Assembly: GCF_015904235.1 (NCBI RefSeq)
Contig: NZ_JADZLT010000040.1
Span: 248,001-312,000 of the forward strand
Direction: 5' to 3'
DNA from: Methylobrevis albus
Lineage (GTDB): Bacteria; Pseudomonadota; Alphaproteobacteria; Rhizobiales; Pleomorphomonadaceae
DNA: 64,000 nt
This document shows positions 1 through 9,400 of this stretch, one piece after another (the first letter of the stretch is position 1; each line of letters opens with the position of its first letter). Under the pieces are notes generated by a model. That model was not told the origin of the DNA. It worked only from the letters and a program-made list of their open reading frames with translations, and searched no databases. A program made the translations under genes and the position numbers.

Positions 1-71
1 TTCGAGCCGCGCGAGATGGTGAAGCGACCGGCGATCGGCCAGCGTTCCGCGGCGACGGTGAGGGCGCGCAT
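1..71 (-). CDS. dgcA: N-acetyl-D-glutamate racemase DgcA (N-terminal fragment)
   Basis: Only the first 23 codons are in the window; they read MRALTVAAERWPIAGRFTIS and run off the left edge. This start is typical of the enolase-superfamily dipeptide-epimerase-like proteins (DgcA). The ATG overlaps the stop of dgcN as TGATG, so the two genes are translationally coupled. In marine Pseudoalteromonas, DgcN acetylates D-glutamate and DgcA racemises the N-acetyl product. The family call rests on the short N-terminus and on the neighbour. Confidence 0.65.
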   Translation of the reverse strand, partial: MRALTVAAERWPIAGRFTISRGS

Positions 72-1081
72 CAGGCCGGGAACTCCGCGGCGAGGCGGTC
101 GACGAGCGGGCCGACGCCGAAGCGGACCGGGTCGGACGCCGGCAGGCCGTACTCGTCGGCGGTAGCGGCCAGCACGGCGCGGGCTTCCGTCTCGTCGAGG
201 GCGGCGGTGTTGACCGCGATGCCGATGCAGCGGATCGCCGGGTTGGTCAGCCGGCCGCAGGCGATGGTGAGGTCGATCACGTCGGCGATCGTCGGCAGCG
301 GGTGGGCGACATTGCGCATCGTGGTGCGGGTCGGCTCGTGGCAGACGACGAAGGCGTCCGGCTGGCTGCCGTGCAGGAGGCCGAGGGTGACGCCGGCGAA
401 CGAGGGGTGGAACAGCGAGCCCTGGCCCTCGACGACGTCCCAGTGGCCGGGGGCGGCGTCCGGCGTCAGCCATTCGGCGGCGCCGGAGATGAAGTCGGCC
501 ACCACCGCGTCGATGGCGACGCCGCGGCCGGAGATCAGGATGCCGGTCTGGCCGGTGGCGCGGAAATCGGCGTCCATGCCGCGCGCCCGCATCTCGGCCT
601 CCAGCGCCAGCGCGGTGTACTTCTTGCCGATCGAGCAGTCGGTGCCGACGGTGAGCAGCCGAAGGCCGCTGCGCTTGGTGCCCTTGCCGGTGGCAAAACG
701 CCGGTCGGCGTGGCGCACGTCGAACAGCTTGGCGCCGGCCGCGTCGGCGGCGGCGCGGATTTCCGGCACGTCGCCGAGGCGCATGTGCAGGCCGCTCGCG
801 ACGTCCATGCCGGCGGCGATCGCGGCGACGATGGTCGCCACCCAGTGGTCGGGCAGCAGGCCGCCGGGGTTGACGACGCCGATGACGAGGGTCTTCGCGC
901 CGGCGGCCGTCGCCTCGGCGAGGGTGAGGTCGGGCAGGCCGGCGTCGGCGTTGCAGCCGGGAAGGCGCAGCTGGCCGACGCACCAGTCGCGGCGCCAGTC
1001 GACGATGCCGAGCCCGGTCTTGGCGGCGAGCGCGTCGTGCACGTCGCCGAGGAAGATCAGATAGGGACGGGCGATCTCCAT
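71..1081 (-). CDS. dgcN: DgcN-family N-acetyltransferase (DUF1611, P-loop)
   Basis: A 336-residue cytoplasmic protein of the DUF1611 family. The N-terminal Rossmann-like part (about 1-145) is followed by a P-loop-type domain with the motif TVGTDCSIGKKYTALALE near 165, then GQTGILISGRG, a DVVEGQGSLFHPSF block and a HEPTRTTMR block, all characteristic of the family. In D-glutamate catabolism DgcN is the N-acetyltransferase acting before the racemase DgcA, which follows directly with a TGATG overlap. The start at MEIARPYLIFLGD was chosen because the reading frame upstream is low-complexity and runs into the divergent promoter region of mlaE. Substrate is inferred from the pair, not from residues. 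Confidence 0.85.
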   Translation of the reverse strand: MEIARPYLIFLGDVHDALAAKTGLGIVDWRRDWCVGQLRLPGCNADAGLPDLTLAEATAAGAKTLVIGVVNPGGLLPDHWVATIVAAIAAGMDVASGLHMRLGDVPEIRAAADAAGAKLFDVRHADRRFATGKGTKRSGLRLLTVGTDCSIGKKYTALALEAEMRARGMDADFRATGQTGILISGRGVAIDAVVADFISGAAEWLTPDAAPGHWDVVEGQGSLFHPSFAGVTLGLLHGSQPDAFVVCHEPTRTTMRNVAHPLPTIADVIDLTIACGRLTNPAIRCIGIAVNTAALDETEARAVLAATADEYGLPASDPVRFGVGPLVDRLAAEFPA

Positions 1082-1270
1082 GGCGCGGACCTTTCGCGGA
1101 ACGGCGCGTCGCCGCGCGCATTTTGCGACGGTCGACAGGGTGCGGTGCAAACCGGTATATGGGCGGGGAAGATCGGCGGCAAGCATCGGGCAGCGCCCGA
1201 TGCGAGCCGATGGCGATGGCGGGAGTGACGGCGTGACGAACGCATCCGGTGACCGGTCGAGCAGCGACGC

Positions 1271-2410
1271 ATGACGGAACCGACCGCTCCGGTCGCCGAA
1301 GCCGGCGCCGCGACGACCGACGCCGGGCGCGTCGCGCTGGCAGGTGACTGGACCATCGAATCGGCCGGCGTGCTGCGCGATCGGCTGACCCGGGCCATGG
1401 ACGCCGAACCGGGCGACATCGTCGTCGACGGCAGCGCGATCACCCGCTTCGACACGGCCGGCGCCTGGCTGGTCGAAACCGCGCGGCGACGGCTGGACGC
1501 CGACGGCCGCAAGGTCGCGCTGGAGAATTTCGACGCGGACGCGGCGAGCCTGATCGAGACGGTCGGCCGCTTCGGCCAGGACCAGACGTCGGCGCCCGCG
1601 CGCGGCAACATCGCCCAGCGCTTCATCGAGGCCGTCGGCCGGCAGGCGCTCGACCTCGTCGGTGATGCGCTCGCGGTGCTCAGCCTGTTCGGCGAACTCT
1701 GCGCCGCGGTGGTGGGGCTCCTGACGCTGCGCCGCAAGATGCGCTGGGCGTCGCTGTTCAACCACATCGACCGGATGGGGCTGAAGGCGATCCCGATCGT
1801 CGCGCTGATGAGCTTCCTGATCGGCATGATCATCGCCCAGCAGGGCGGCTTCTATCTCCGCACCTTCGGCGCCGAGGTCTACGTCATCGCCCTCGTCGGC
1901 GTGCTGGTCTGCCGCGAGATCGGCGTGCTGCTCACCGCGATCATGGTGGCGGGGCGCACGGGCAGCGCGATCACCGCCGAGATCGGCTCGATGAAGATGC
2001 GCGAGGAGATCGACGCGCTCACCGTGCTCGGCGTCTCGCCGACCGACGTGCTGGTGATGCCGCGCGTGCTGGCGCTGGTGATCTCGCTGCCGCTGCTCAC
2101 CATCGTCGCCGACCTCGCGGCGCTCGCGGGGGCCTGGGTGATCGTGGTCACCTATATCGGCATCCCGTCGAACACCTTCTTCCAGCTGCTGCGCGAGGCG
2201 GTGACGCTGCAATATGTGCTGATCGGCCTCGCGAAGGCGCCGGTGATGGCGGCGACGATCGGGCTGATGGCCTGCGTCGAGGGGCGCAAGGTGTCGGGCT
2301 CGGCCGAATCGCTCGGCCTGCACACCACGCTCTCCGTGGTGAAGGGCATCTTCATGGTGATCGTCATGGATGGCTTCTTCGCCATCATGCTGGCTTCGGC
2401 GGGGATCTGA
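1271..2410 (+). CDS. mlaE: MlaE-family lipid ABC permease with fused STAS domain
   Basis: A 379-residue inner-membrane permease of the Mla/Ttg2 phospholipid transport family. Residues about 19-98 form a STAS domain, the role of separate MlaB in Escherichia coli. Residues about 115-379 are the MlaE permease with several hydrophobic segments and the family block REIGVLLTAIMVAGRTG followed by SAITAEIGSMKMREEIDAL. It heads an operon with the ATPase gene 3 bp downstream and the MCE-domain gene after that. The complex moves phospholipids across the periplasm to keep outer-membrane asymmetry. The STAS fusion is common in alphaproteobacteria. Confidence 0.93.
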   Translation: MTEPTAPVAEAGAATTDAGRVALAGDWTIESAGVLRDRLTRAMDAEPGDIVVDGSAITRFDTAGAWLVETARRRLDADGRKVALENFDADAASLIETVGRFGQDQTSAPARGNIAQRFIEAVGRQALDLVGDALAVLSLFGELCAAVVGLLTLRRKMRWASLFNHIDRMGLKAIPIVALMSFLIGMIIAQQGGFYLRTFGAEVYVIALVGVLVCREIGVLLTAIMVAGRTGSAITAEIGSMKMREEIDALTVLGVSPTDVLVMPRVLALVISLPLLTIVADLAALAGAWVIVVTYIGIPSNTFFQLLREAVTLQYVLIGLAKAPVMAATIGLMACVEGRKVSGSAESLGLHTTLSVVKGIFMVIVMDGFFAIMLASAGI

Positions 2411-2413
2411 CGC

Positions 2414-3289
2414 ATGGACGATCCGGCGCCCGAGGTCATGGAAGCGGCGACGACGGCGAAGACCGACGCAGGCGAGCGGCCGGTGGTGATCCGCGGCCGC
2501 GGCATCACGGTCGGCTTCGGTGGCAAGCCGATCCTCGAGGACCTCGACATCGACGTCTACCGCGGCGAGATCCTCGGCGTCGTCGGCGGCTCGGGCACCG
2601 GCAAGTCGGTGCTGCTGCGCACGATCATCGGCCTCAACCGGCGCATCGCCGGCACGGTGGAGATCTTCGGGCAGGATCTCGACGCGGCGACGGATGCCGA
2701 GCGCAACCGGATCGGCCGCCGCTGGGGCGTCCTCTTCCAGCAGGGCGCGCTGTTTTCCTCGCTGACCGTGCTGCAGAACGTCGCCGTGCCGATCCGCGAG
2801 CATTTCCCGATGCCCGAGGACCTGCGCAATGAACTCGCCCGGCTGAAGATCGAGCTCGTCGGCCTGCCGCCGGACGCGGCCGACAAGTTTCCCTCGGAAC
2901 TGTCGGGCGGCATGATCAAGCGCGCTTCGCTCGCCCGCTCGCTGGCGCTCGACCCCGACATCGTGTTCCTCGACGAGCCGACCGCCGGGCTCGACCCGAT
3001 CGGCGCCGCCGACTTCGACGCGCTGATCCGCAACCTGCGCGACACGCTGGGTCTCACCGTGTTCATGGTGACGCACGATCTCGACAGCCTGGTCGGCATC
3101 ACCGACCGCATCGCGGTGCTCGGTAACCGGAAGGTGCTGGTCGACGGCACGTTCCGCGAACTGAAAAACTTCGACCATCCCTGGACGCAAGCCTATTTCA
3201 ACGGCGAGCGTGCCCAGCACTATGATTTTGAAGCGATGGACGCCGCAGCCGCGGCAGCCGCTTCGACCCGGACCACGGAGAAGGCCTGA
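2414..3289 (+). CDS. mlaF: Mla lipid transport ABC ATPase
   Basis: A 291-residue cytoplasmic ABC ATPase. Walker A is GGSGTGKSVLLR, the Q-loop region is FQQGALFSSLTV, the signature is LSGGMIKRASLARSLA, and Walker B is DIVFLDEPTAGLDP with the switch histidine in MVTHD. FQQGALFSS and the MIKRA signature are typical of MlaF/Ttg2A rather than other ABC families. It lies 3 bp after mlaE, and its stop overlaps the mlaD start by one base (TGATG). It powers lipid movement through the MlaE permease. Confidence 0.95.
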   Translation: MDDPAPEVMEAATTAKTDAGERPVVIRGRGITVGFGGKPILEDLDIDVYRGEILGVVGGSGTGKSVLLRTIIGLNRRIAGTVEIFGQDLDAATDAERNRIGRRWGVLFQQGALFSSLTVLQNVAVPIREHFPMPEDLRNELARLKIELVGLPPDAADKFPSELSGGMIKRASLARSLALDPDIVFLDEPTAGLDPIGAADFDALIRNLRDTLGLTVFMVTHDLDSLVGITDRIAVLGNRKVLVDGTFRELKNFDHPWTQAYFNGERAQHYDFEAMDAAAAAAASTRTTEKA

Positions 3290-4950
3290 TGGAGTCCCGC
3301 GCCAACTACGCTGCGATCGGCGGCGCCGTGCTGGCGATCGTCGTGATCACCATCGCGTTCATGCTGTGGCTGACCAATGCCGGTGAACGCGCGCAGCGCG
3401 TCGCGATCCGCGTCATCTTTCCGGGCGCCGTGACCGGCCTCAACACCGGCTCGGCGGTGCTGTTCAACGGCATCCGCATCGGCGAGGTCTCCGACCTGCA
3501 GCTCGATCCGGACGATCCGAGCACCGTCGTCGCGATGATCAACGTCGACCGCACCAAGCCGATCCGCACCGACACCCGCGCCGTGCTGAGCTACCAGGGC
3601 TTTACCGGCATCGCGAACCTCGCGCTGGAAGGCGGCTCGCGCAATGCGCCGCTGCTGACCGAGACGGTGCCGCCGGAGGGCGGGATTCCGACGATCCAGG
3701 CCGAGGTGTCGCCGTTCCAGGACATTCTGGAAAGCGCGCGCAACGTGCTGATCCGCGCCGACAGCGCGATGGCGGCGATCGACGACTTCATCACCGACAA
3801 CGGCCCGGCCTTCGGCCGCTCGATCGACAACGTCGAGACCTTCACCCAGGCGCTCGCCCGCAATGCCGACGACATCGGCGGCGTGGTCGAGAACGTCTCC
3901 AAGGCGGCCGCGGCGCTCGGCGACATGTCGGACCAGCTGCGTGGCTCGGTGACGCGGGTCGAGGAGATCCTCACCGCGGTCGAGCCGCAGAAGGTGACGG
4001 AGATCGTCGACGGCGCGGTTGCGGCGGCCGAACGGCTCGACGGCATCCTCGCCCGCGCCCAGACCATCGCCGACGGCATCGAAGCGGCCGAGATCAACGC
4101 GCTGCTCGACAACGTCACGCAGGCGAGCGCCAGCCTCGCCCAGGTGATGGAGCGGGCCGACCAGGTCGTCACCGCGATCGATCCGGCCGAGGTGCGGGCG
4201 CTGGTGCAGGCGGTGCGCGAGGCGAGCGAGCGGGTCGGCTCGATCGCCGTCGATGCCGACCGCCTCGTCAAGGCGGTCGATCCGCAGCGCATCGAGACGA
4301 TCGTGCAGTCGGTCGAGACGGCGACGCGCTCGATCGCCGATACCTCCACGGCGCTCGGCCCGATCGTCGTCACCGTGCGCGACACCTTCGCCCAGGTCGG
4401 CGCCGTGGTCGGCGCGATCGATCCGCCGCGGGTGAAGGCCGTCGTCGAGGACGTCAGCGCCTTCACGGCGCGGCTGCAGGGCACCGGCGAGGTGATGGAC
4501 GAGGTGCTCGGCGACCTCCAGACCGCCTCGAACAGCCTCGCCGACCTCGGCCGGACCATCGACACGCGGCGGCCCGACGTCGACGCCATCATCGTTTCGG
4601 CCCGCCAGCTCGCCGACCAGATGAACGGCATCGCGAGCCGCGCCGACGGCGTGCTGCAGAAGATCGACAACTACGTCGAGGGCGACGGCGAGGGGCTGGT
4701 CGTCGAGGCGACGGCGGCAATGCGCTCGATCCGCTCGGCGGCGGATACGCTGAACGCGCAGATCGGGCCGATCACGGCGAATGTCGCCAGCTTCTCCGAC
4801 CGCGGCCTTTCGGGCATCACGCAGTTCGTCATCGAGGGGCGGCGGGCGCTGAGCCGGCTCGAGCGGGTGCTGAGCGGCGTCGAGCGCGATCCGCAGCAGT
4901 TCATCTTCGGCAACGACGGCGTGCCGGAGTACGCGCCGCGGCGGCGCTGA
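3289..4950 (+). CDS. mlaD: MlaD-family MCE-domain lipid-binding protein, long form
   Basis: A 553-residue protein with one N-terminal membrane anchor (about 9-30) and one MCE domain (about 40-115, including GLNTGSAVLFNGIRIGEV). A long periplasmic part of about 400 residues follows, rich in Ala, Val, Asp and Ile at heptad-like spacing, predicted helical. E. coli MlaD is under 200 residues. The long helical tail is common in alphaproteobacterial homologues and could form a channel-like barrel, as in PqiB or LetB; that is inference. The gene overlaps mlaF and is followed by an auxiliary lipoprotein. Confidence 0.9.
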   Translation: MESRANYAAIGGAVLAIVVITIAFMLWLTNAGERAQRVAIRVIFPGAVTGLNTGSAVLFNGIRIGEVSDLQLDPDDPSTVVAMINVDRTKPIRTDTRAVLSYQGFTGIANLALEGGSRNAPLLTETVPPEGGIPTIQAEVSPFQDILESARNVLIRADSAMAAIDDFITDNGPAFGRSIDNVETFTQALARNADDIGGVVENVSKAAAALGDMSDQLRGSVTRVEEILTAVEPQKVTEIVDGAVAAAERLDGILARAQTIADGIEAAEINALLDNVTQASASLAQVMERADQVVTAIDPAEVRALVQAVREASERVGSIAVDADRLVKAVDPQRIETIVQSVETATRSIADTSTALGPIVVTVRDTFAQVGAVVGAIDPPRVKAVVEDVSAFTARLQGTGEVMDEVLGDLQTASNSLADLGRTIDTRRPDVDAIIVSARQLADQMNGIASRADGVLQKIDNYVEGDGEGLVVEATAAMRSIRSAADTLNAQIGPITANVASFSDRGLSGITQFVIEGRRALSRLERVLSGVERDPQQFIFGNDGVPEYAPRRR

Positions 4951-5111
4951 CCGGGCGTCCCGCACTGCTGAATCTGTTGCAGCGGCGCTACGACGCGGCG
5001 GGAACCGTGCCTGGCAGCCGTCGACGGTCTTTTCGTGCGAAGTGACCGTCTCTTAAGGATAGGTTGCGGGATCGGCGAATCGATCCCGTGCGGCTTCAAG
5101 GAACAGTCTCG

Positions 5112-5756
5112 ATGATGGCAGGGCAGATGCCGGGCGGCATGGGCGAAGCACGATGCGGCCGGCGGGGATCGGCGGCGCGGCTTTTCGCGGCGTTGTCGCT
5201 CGCCGCCCTCGTCTCGGGATGCGCGGCGCTCGGTGGCGGCAGTACGCCGCCGTCGATCTACGACCTCACCGTGCCGGCGACGCCGCCGCCCGCCGGCAGC
5301 AGCACGGCGCAACTGCTGGTGCCGGTGCCCTCGGCGATCGAGGCGCTCGATACCGCGCGGATCGCGGTGAACCCGTCGCCGATGCAGATCTCCTATTTCC
5401 CCGCGGCGCAGTGGAGCGACGAGCTGCCGCGGCTGCTGCAGGCGAAGCTGGTGCGCGCCTTCGAGAACAGCGGCCGCGCCGGCGCCGTCGGACGCCCCGG
5501 CGAGAGCCTGACGATCGATTTCCAGATCATCGTCGACATCCGCAACTTCGCCTTCGACGCCGCCGGCGACGCCGCCGTCGTCTCGCTCGGCGTCAAGATC
5601 CTCGACGACCGCACCGGCCGCGTCGTCGCCACCCGCATCTTCGACACCCGCTCCCCCTCCGCCTCCGACACCGCCGAAGCCGGCGTCGCCGCCCTCGACC
5701 GGGCCGCGACCGACGCGATCGGGCAGGTGATCGGGTGGGTGCTGGGACGGGTGTGA
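5112..5756 (+). CDS. ABC-type transport auxiliary lipoprotein (PqiC-like)
   Basis: A 214-residue outer-membrane lipoprotein candidate. An arginine-containing n-region and a hydrophobic segment end in the lipobox LVSGC (Cys about 37). The mature part contains SIYDLTVPA, the pattern YFPAAQWSDELPRLLQAKLVRAF in shortened form, and DFQIIVDIRNF, all typical of the ABC_trans_aux/PqiC family. It is separated from mlaD by about 160 bp but is in the same direction, so it probably completes the lipid transporter at the outer membrane. The start was set at the ATG pair near 5112; a TTG further upstream would add 16 residues of no obvious use, and internal ATGs at 5127 or 5139 are also possible. Confidence 0.8.
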   Translation: MMAGQMPGGMGEARCGRRGSAARLFAALSLAALVSGCAALGGGSTPPSIYDLTVPATPPPAGSSTAQLLVPVPSAIEALDTARIAVNPSPMQISYFPAAQWSDELPRLLQAKLVRAFENSGRAGAVGRPGESLTIDFQIIVDIRNFAFDAAGDAAVVSLGVKILDDRTGRVVATRIFDTRSPSASDTAEAGVAALDRAATDAIGQVIGWVLGRV

Positions 5757-5997
5757 GGCGGGCGATTTTGCTGACCTGCGGAGCGTGGTGAAGGGCAGGG
5801 GATAGGGCGGGTCCGCAGCGCCGGACGGCCTTTGTCCACGGGTTGGTTTCGTCCCAGCTGCTGACCGTCTGCTCCCCCGAGACTGCCGGCATGGCATGCT
5901 CAGCCCACGGCGGCTTGATCCCCGCAACTCACCCAAGTCCTCGATCGTCGTTTCCACGATGCCGAGCCTCCCGAAAGGTGGGGTCTGGCGCACCCGG

Positions 5998-6041
5998 CCT
6001 CGTCCTTCGAGACGGCCCTCACGGGCTTCCTCAGGATGAGG
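5998..6041 (-). repeat. Dispersed intergenic repeat, copy 1 (inverted)
   Basis: Read on the minus strand this 44-base unit begins CCTCATCCTGAGGAAGCC and ends TCTCGAAGGACGAGG. It is an inverted, imperfect copy of the unit at 6084-6128. The CATCCTGAGGA...CGAAGG pattern resembles a repeat scattered between genes in many Rhizobiales genomes. Confidence 0.7.
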
Positions 6042-6083
6042 CCTCCGAGGGAATTCCTTTTCATTTCAGTCGCTTGCCCTTTT

Positions 6084-6128
6084 CGTCATCCTGAGGAAGC
6101 CGCGAAGCGGCTGTCTCGAAGGGCGAGG
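6084..6128 (+). repeat. Dispersed intergenic repeat, copy 2
   Basis: The plus-strand unit begins CGTCATCCTGAGGAAGCC and ends TCTCGAAGGGCGAGG. Together with copy 1 it could form a long stem with a loop of about 40 bases. The centre contains its own small hairpin GCCGCgaaGCGGC. Confidence 0.7.
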
Positions 6129-6349
6129 GAAAAGCCGCGGCGGCGCCGCGTCCCGTCCTTGCCAAGACCCCTTGGCGCGGGATGGCGAGGTGAGCCGGTT
6201 CCTCGATCCGGTGTCCTACAGGGCGACGACAGGCTGCGAACAAGCGGCGTGCCGCACGCCCGGCCGTGCCCCGCGCGCCTCCCGCGCCCCGCCGCCCAGC
6301 TCACCTTGATCCGTGGGACGCCCCGCGCGAGCTATCCGCCCACAACGCA

Positions 6350-6375
6350 GAAGGGCGCCCAACCGGGCGCCCTTC
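6350..6375 (-). terminator. Hairpin downstream of the giant coiled-coil gene
   Basis: Perfect 11-bp inverted repeat GAAGGGCGCCC / GGGCGCCCTTC with loop AACC, placed 29 bases after the stop of the gene at 6404. No clear U-tract follows on the minus strand, so it could end transcription or protect the 3' end. Confidence 0.6.
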
Positions 6376-6403
6376 CACGCATTCAAACCATCCCCGCCCG
6401 GCC

Positions 6404-9400
6404 TCAGCCGAGCTTGCCGCTCGCGTGCGCCAGCATGGTGTAGACCTTGCCGGTGTCGGACGCGAGGTAGCCTTCCGCCACGGTGCCGTCGGTGTCGGTG
6501 CGCTCGATGTCCTCGAACAGCGACTGGAAGTAGGCGAGGTAGCGGTCGACGGCGGCGCGGAATTCCGGGTCGCGCTGGTACTTGCGGCGGATGTCGTCGA
6601 AGGTCTGCTGGCCCTGCAGCGTATAGAGGCGGCGCGTGAAGACGCCGGTCTCGCCGTTGCGGTAGCGATGCCAGAGGTCGACGAAAGCCTCGTGGTCGAT
6701 CGCGCGGGCGATGTCGACCGACAGCGAGTTCAGCGACTCGACCATGTGCAGCGGGCTGCGGCCGTTCTCGGGCGCACGCGCCGGGGCGGGCTCGTTGCCA
6801 CGGAGGGCAGGTGCACGCTCGTCGGAGGCGCGGCGCAAGAGGTCGGCGATCCAGCCGCGCTCGCCCTTCGGCGCGGCTGCGGCCGGCACCGTTTCGGGGG
6901 CGAGGGTGGCGGCCGGGGCGGCGACCGGCGTCGGCGCCGGACGCGGGGCGGGCTGCGGCCGCGGTGCCGTGGCGACGGCGGTGGCCGCCGCGGCGGGCGC
7001 GCTGCTGCGGGTCGGCGCGACGCCGCGCGGCGTCGTCGGTGCGCCGCCGCTGTTGCGGGCGACGATCTCGGAGAGCTCGTTCAGCGCGCGGATCTGCTCG
7101 CCGACGACCTTGCGCATCGCGGCGGCCGACTGCTGGGTTTCCTGCGGCAGGGCGAGGATGCCGTCGCGCAGGTCGCCGCGGATCGAGTCGAGCTCGGCCT
7201 GGACGGTGCCGGCGGTGCGGCGCATGTCCTCGGTCGCCTCGGCAAAGCGGCGCACCGCGTCGCCGATCGCCTCGCCGACCTCGCGGACGAGGTTTTCCTT
7301 CAGCTCGACGAGGGCGTTCTGGGTCTTCTCGCCTTCGAGCTCGGCGGTCATGCCGAGCGACTGCAGCTGCTCGGTGACGTTGGTCGCCGCGGCTTCCGCC
7401 GAGCGGGACAGCAGGTGGCCGACCTCGCGGGCGCGCTTGTCGGCGGTCGCCAGCGTGTCGCTGATCAGGGCGGTGAAGCCCTCCATCGAGCGGCCGACGG
7501 TGGCGGCGGTGTCGGCGAGGCCATTCGCCGCCGCTTCGAGCGCCGCCTGCTTCTCCGAGACGGTGCCGTCCAGGGTCGTGCTCGCCTCGGCGAGCGCCTT
7601 GGCGGCACCCGACAGGGTGCGGGCTTGGCTCTCGAAGCGCTCCGAGATCGCGGTGACGTTGGCCATCACGTCGGTCGAGACCGAGCGCAGCGTCGAGACG
7701 TTCTCGGCGATCACCTGGGCGGCGCCGGCGGTGTCGTCGACGACGCGGTCCATGGCGCTGCGGAAGTCGCCGGTCTGCTGGCTGAGGCCGCGCTCGATGC
7801 GGGCGAGGTTGCCGCTCGCCTGGGACAGGATCTGGCCGAGGCTCTCGTTGGCTTCGGTGAGCTGGCCGAGCACGCCGGTGATGTCGTCGCGGACGCGCTC
7901 GTTGGTGGTCGAGACGGCGGCGACGACGTCGCGGCTCTGCTGGTCGAGGGCGGCGAGCAGGGCGCGCGACGAGGCGGCGACGGCGCGGGACGCCTCGGTG
8001 CCCTTGCCGGCGATCTGCTCGACGATGCCGTTGCCGCTGCGGTCGAGTTCGCCGATCAGGCGCTCGCCAGCGAGGCGGACGCGGGCGGTGATCTCGTCGC
8101 TTCGGGCGTCGAAGGCATCGGTCAGCACGCCGGCGCCGGTGACGAAGGCATCGGCGAGTTCGCCGCCGCGGCCCTCGATCAGCTCGCGCAGCGTGGTGAT
8201 GCGCTCGGCGAGCAGGTTGGTGAGGCGCGCGGTGCTGCCGTCGATGAGGCCGGAGGCCTCGCTGCTGCGCGCGGCGAGCGCCGCGTCCAGCGCCTCGGCG
8301 GCCTCGGCGAAGCGGCCGGAGATGTCTTCGGCCGAGCCGAGCAGGTTGGAGCGGATGCGGATGCTCTCGCTCGACAGGCGGTCGGAGACCTCGTCGACCG
8401 AGGAGACGAGGATCGAGCGGGCGCGCTCGCTCTCGTCGCCGAGGCGGCCGGTGAGGCTGTCGATCGCGGCGACGACGTCGGTGCGGACGCGCTCGCTCTC
8501 GGTGGAGAGGGCTTTCGCGAGCAGCTCGACGAGTTCGAGCACCGACTTGCTGGTGCGCTCGCGCTCGATGGCGAGGCGGCCGGTGACGGTGTCGGACATC
8601 GCGAGCAGGTCGCCGCGCGACCGCTCGATCTCGCCGCCGATGGCGCCGGTGACGCCGCCGAGGGTTTCCTCGAGCAGGGTGCGGGCGCGCTCCGATTCCG
8701 AGCCGATCGCCGCGGTGACGGTGCCGAGGGCGGTTTCGAGCGAGGCGCGGGCGCGCTCCGCCTCGGCGTTGATCGCGCCGGTGACACCGTCGGTGGCGCC
8801 GGTGAGCAACTGCTCGGCGCGGCGCGCCTCGGTGTCGATGGCGGTGGTCAGCGCCGTGGTGGTCGCCTCGATCAGCGCGCGGCTGCGACCGGTCTCGGCG
8901 GCGATCGCCTCGGTGAGGCTGCCGGCCGCGGCCTGCAGCTCGCCGCGCGACGCCTCGGCACCGCCGGCGATCGCGCCGACGAAGTCGGTGGCGGCCGTCT
9001 CGAGGTCGCCGCGGGTCTGCGCGGTGCCGCTGGCGATGGTGTCGACGACGCCGGTGGCGACGCCCTCGAGCAGGCCGCGCGAGCTTTCGGCGCTGCCGGT
9101 GACGGCGGCGGCGAACTCGCGGGCGGCGGCTTCGAGGTCTTCACGGGTGCGCAGCGTGCCGCTGGCGACGGTGTCGACGATGCCGCTGGCGACGCCCTCG
9201 AGCAGGCCGCGCGAGTTCTCGGCGCTGCCGGTGACGGCGACGGCGAAGTCGCGGGCGGCGGCTTCGAGATCGGCGCGCGAGCGCTCGGTGCCGTCGGCGA
9301 TCGAGATCGCGACGGTGCCGGCGACGGCTTCCAGCAGGCTGCGCGAGGTCTCGGCGCCGGCGACGACGCGGTCGGCGAACGAGGTGGCGACGAGGTCGAG

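Larger units (their letters stand above)
5757..6403. other. Intergenic region without a gene
   Basis: About 650 bases between convergent genes. It holds an inverted pair of a dispersed repeat (5998-6128) and a GC-rich hairpin (6350-6375). Open frames here are short, lack a convincing ribosome site and show no family resemblance. Confidence 0.6.

Noticed and set aside
71..3220. Minus-strand frame of 1049 codons across dgcN and the mla genes
   Set aside because: Only the last 336 codons are a real protein (DgcN). The rest is the complement of mlaE and mlaF and reads as low-complexity Arg/His/Asp.
9029..9292. Regular direct repeats resembling a tandem array or CRISPR-like spacing
   Set aside because: The repeats stay in frame within the giant gene and encode 22-residue helical units; there are no unrelated spacers.
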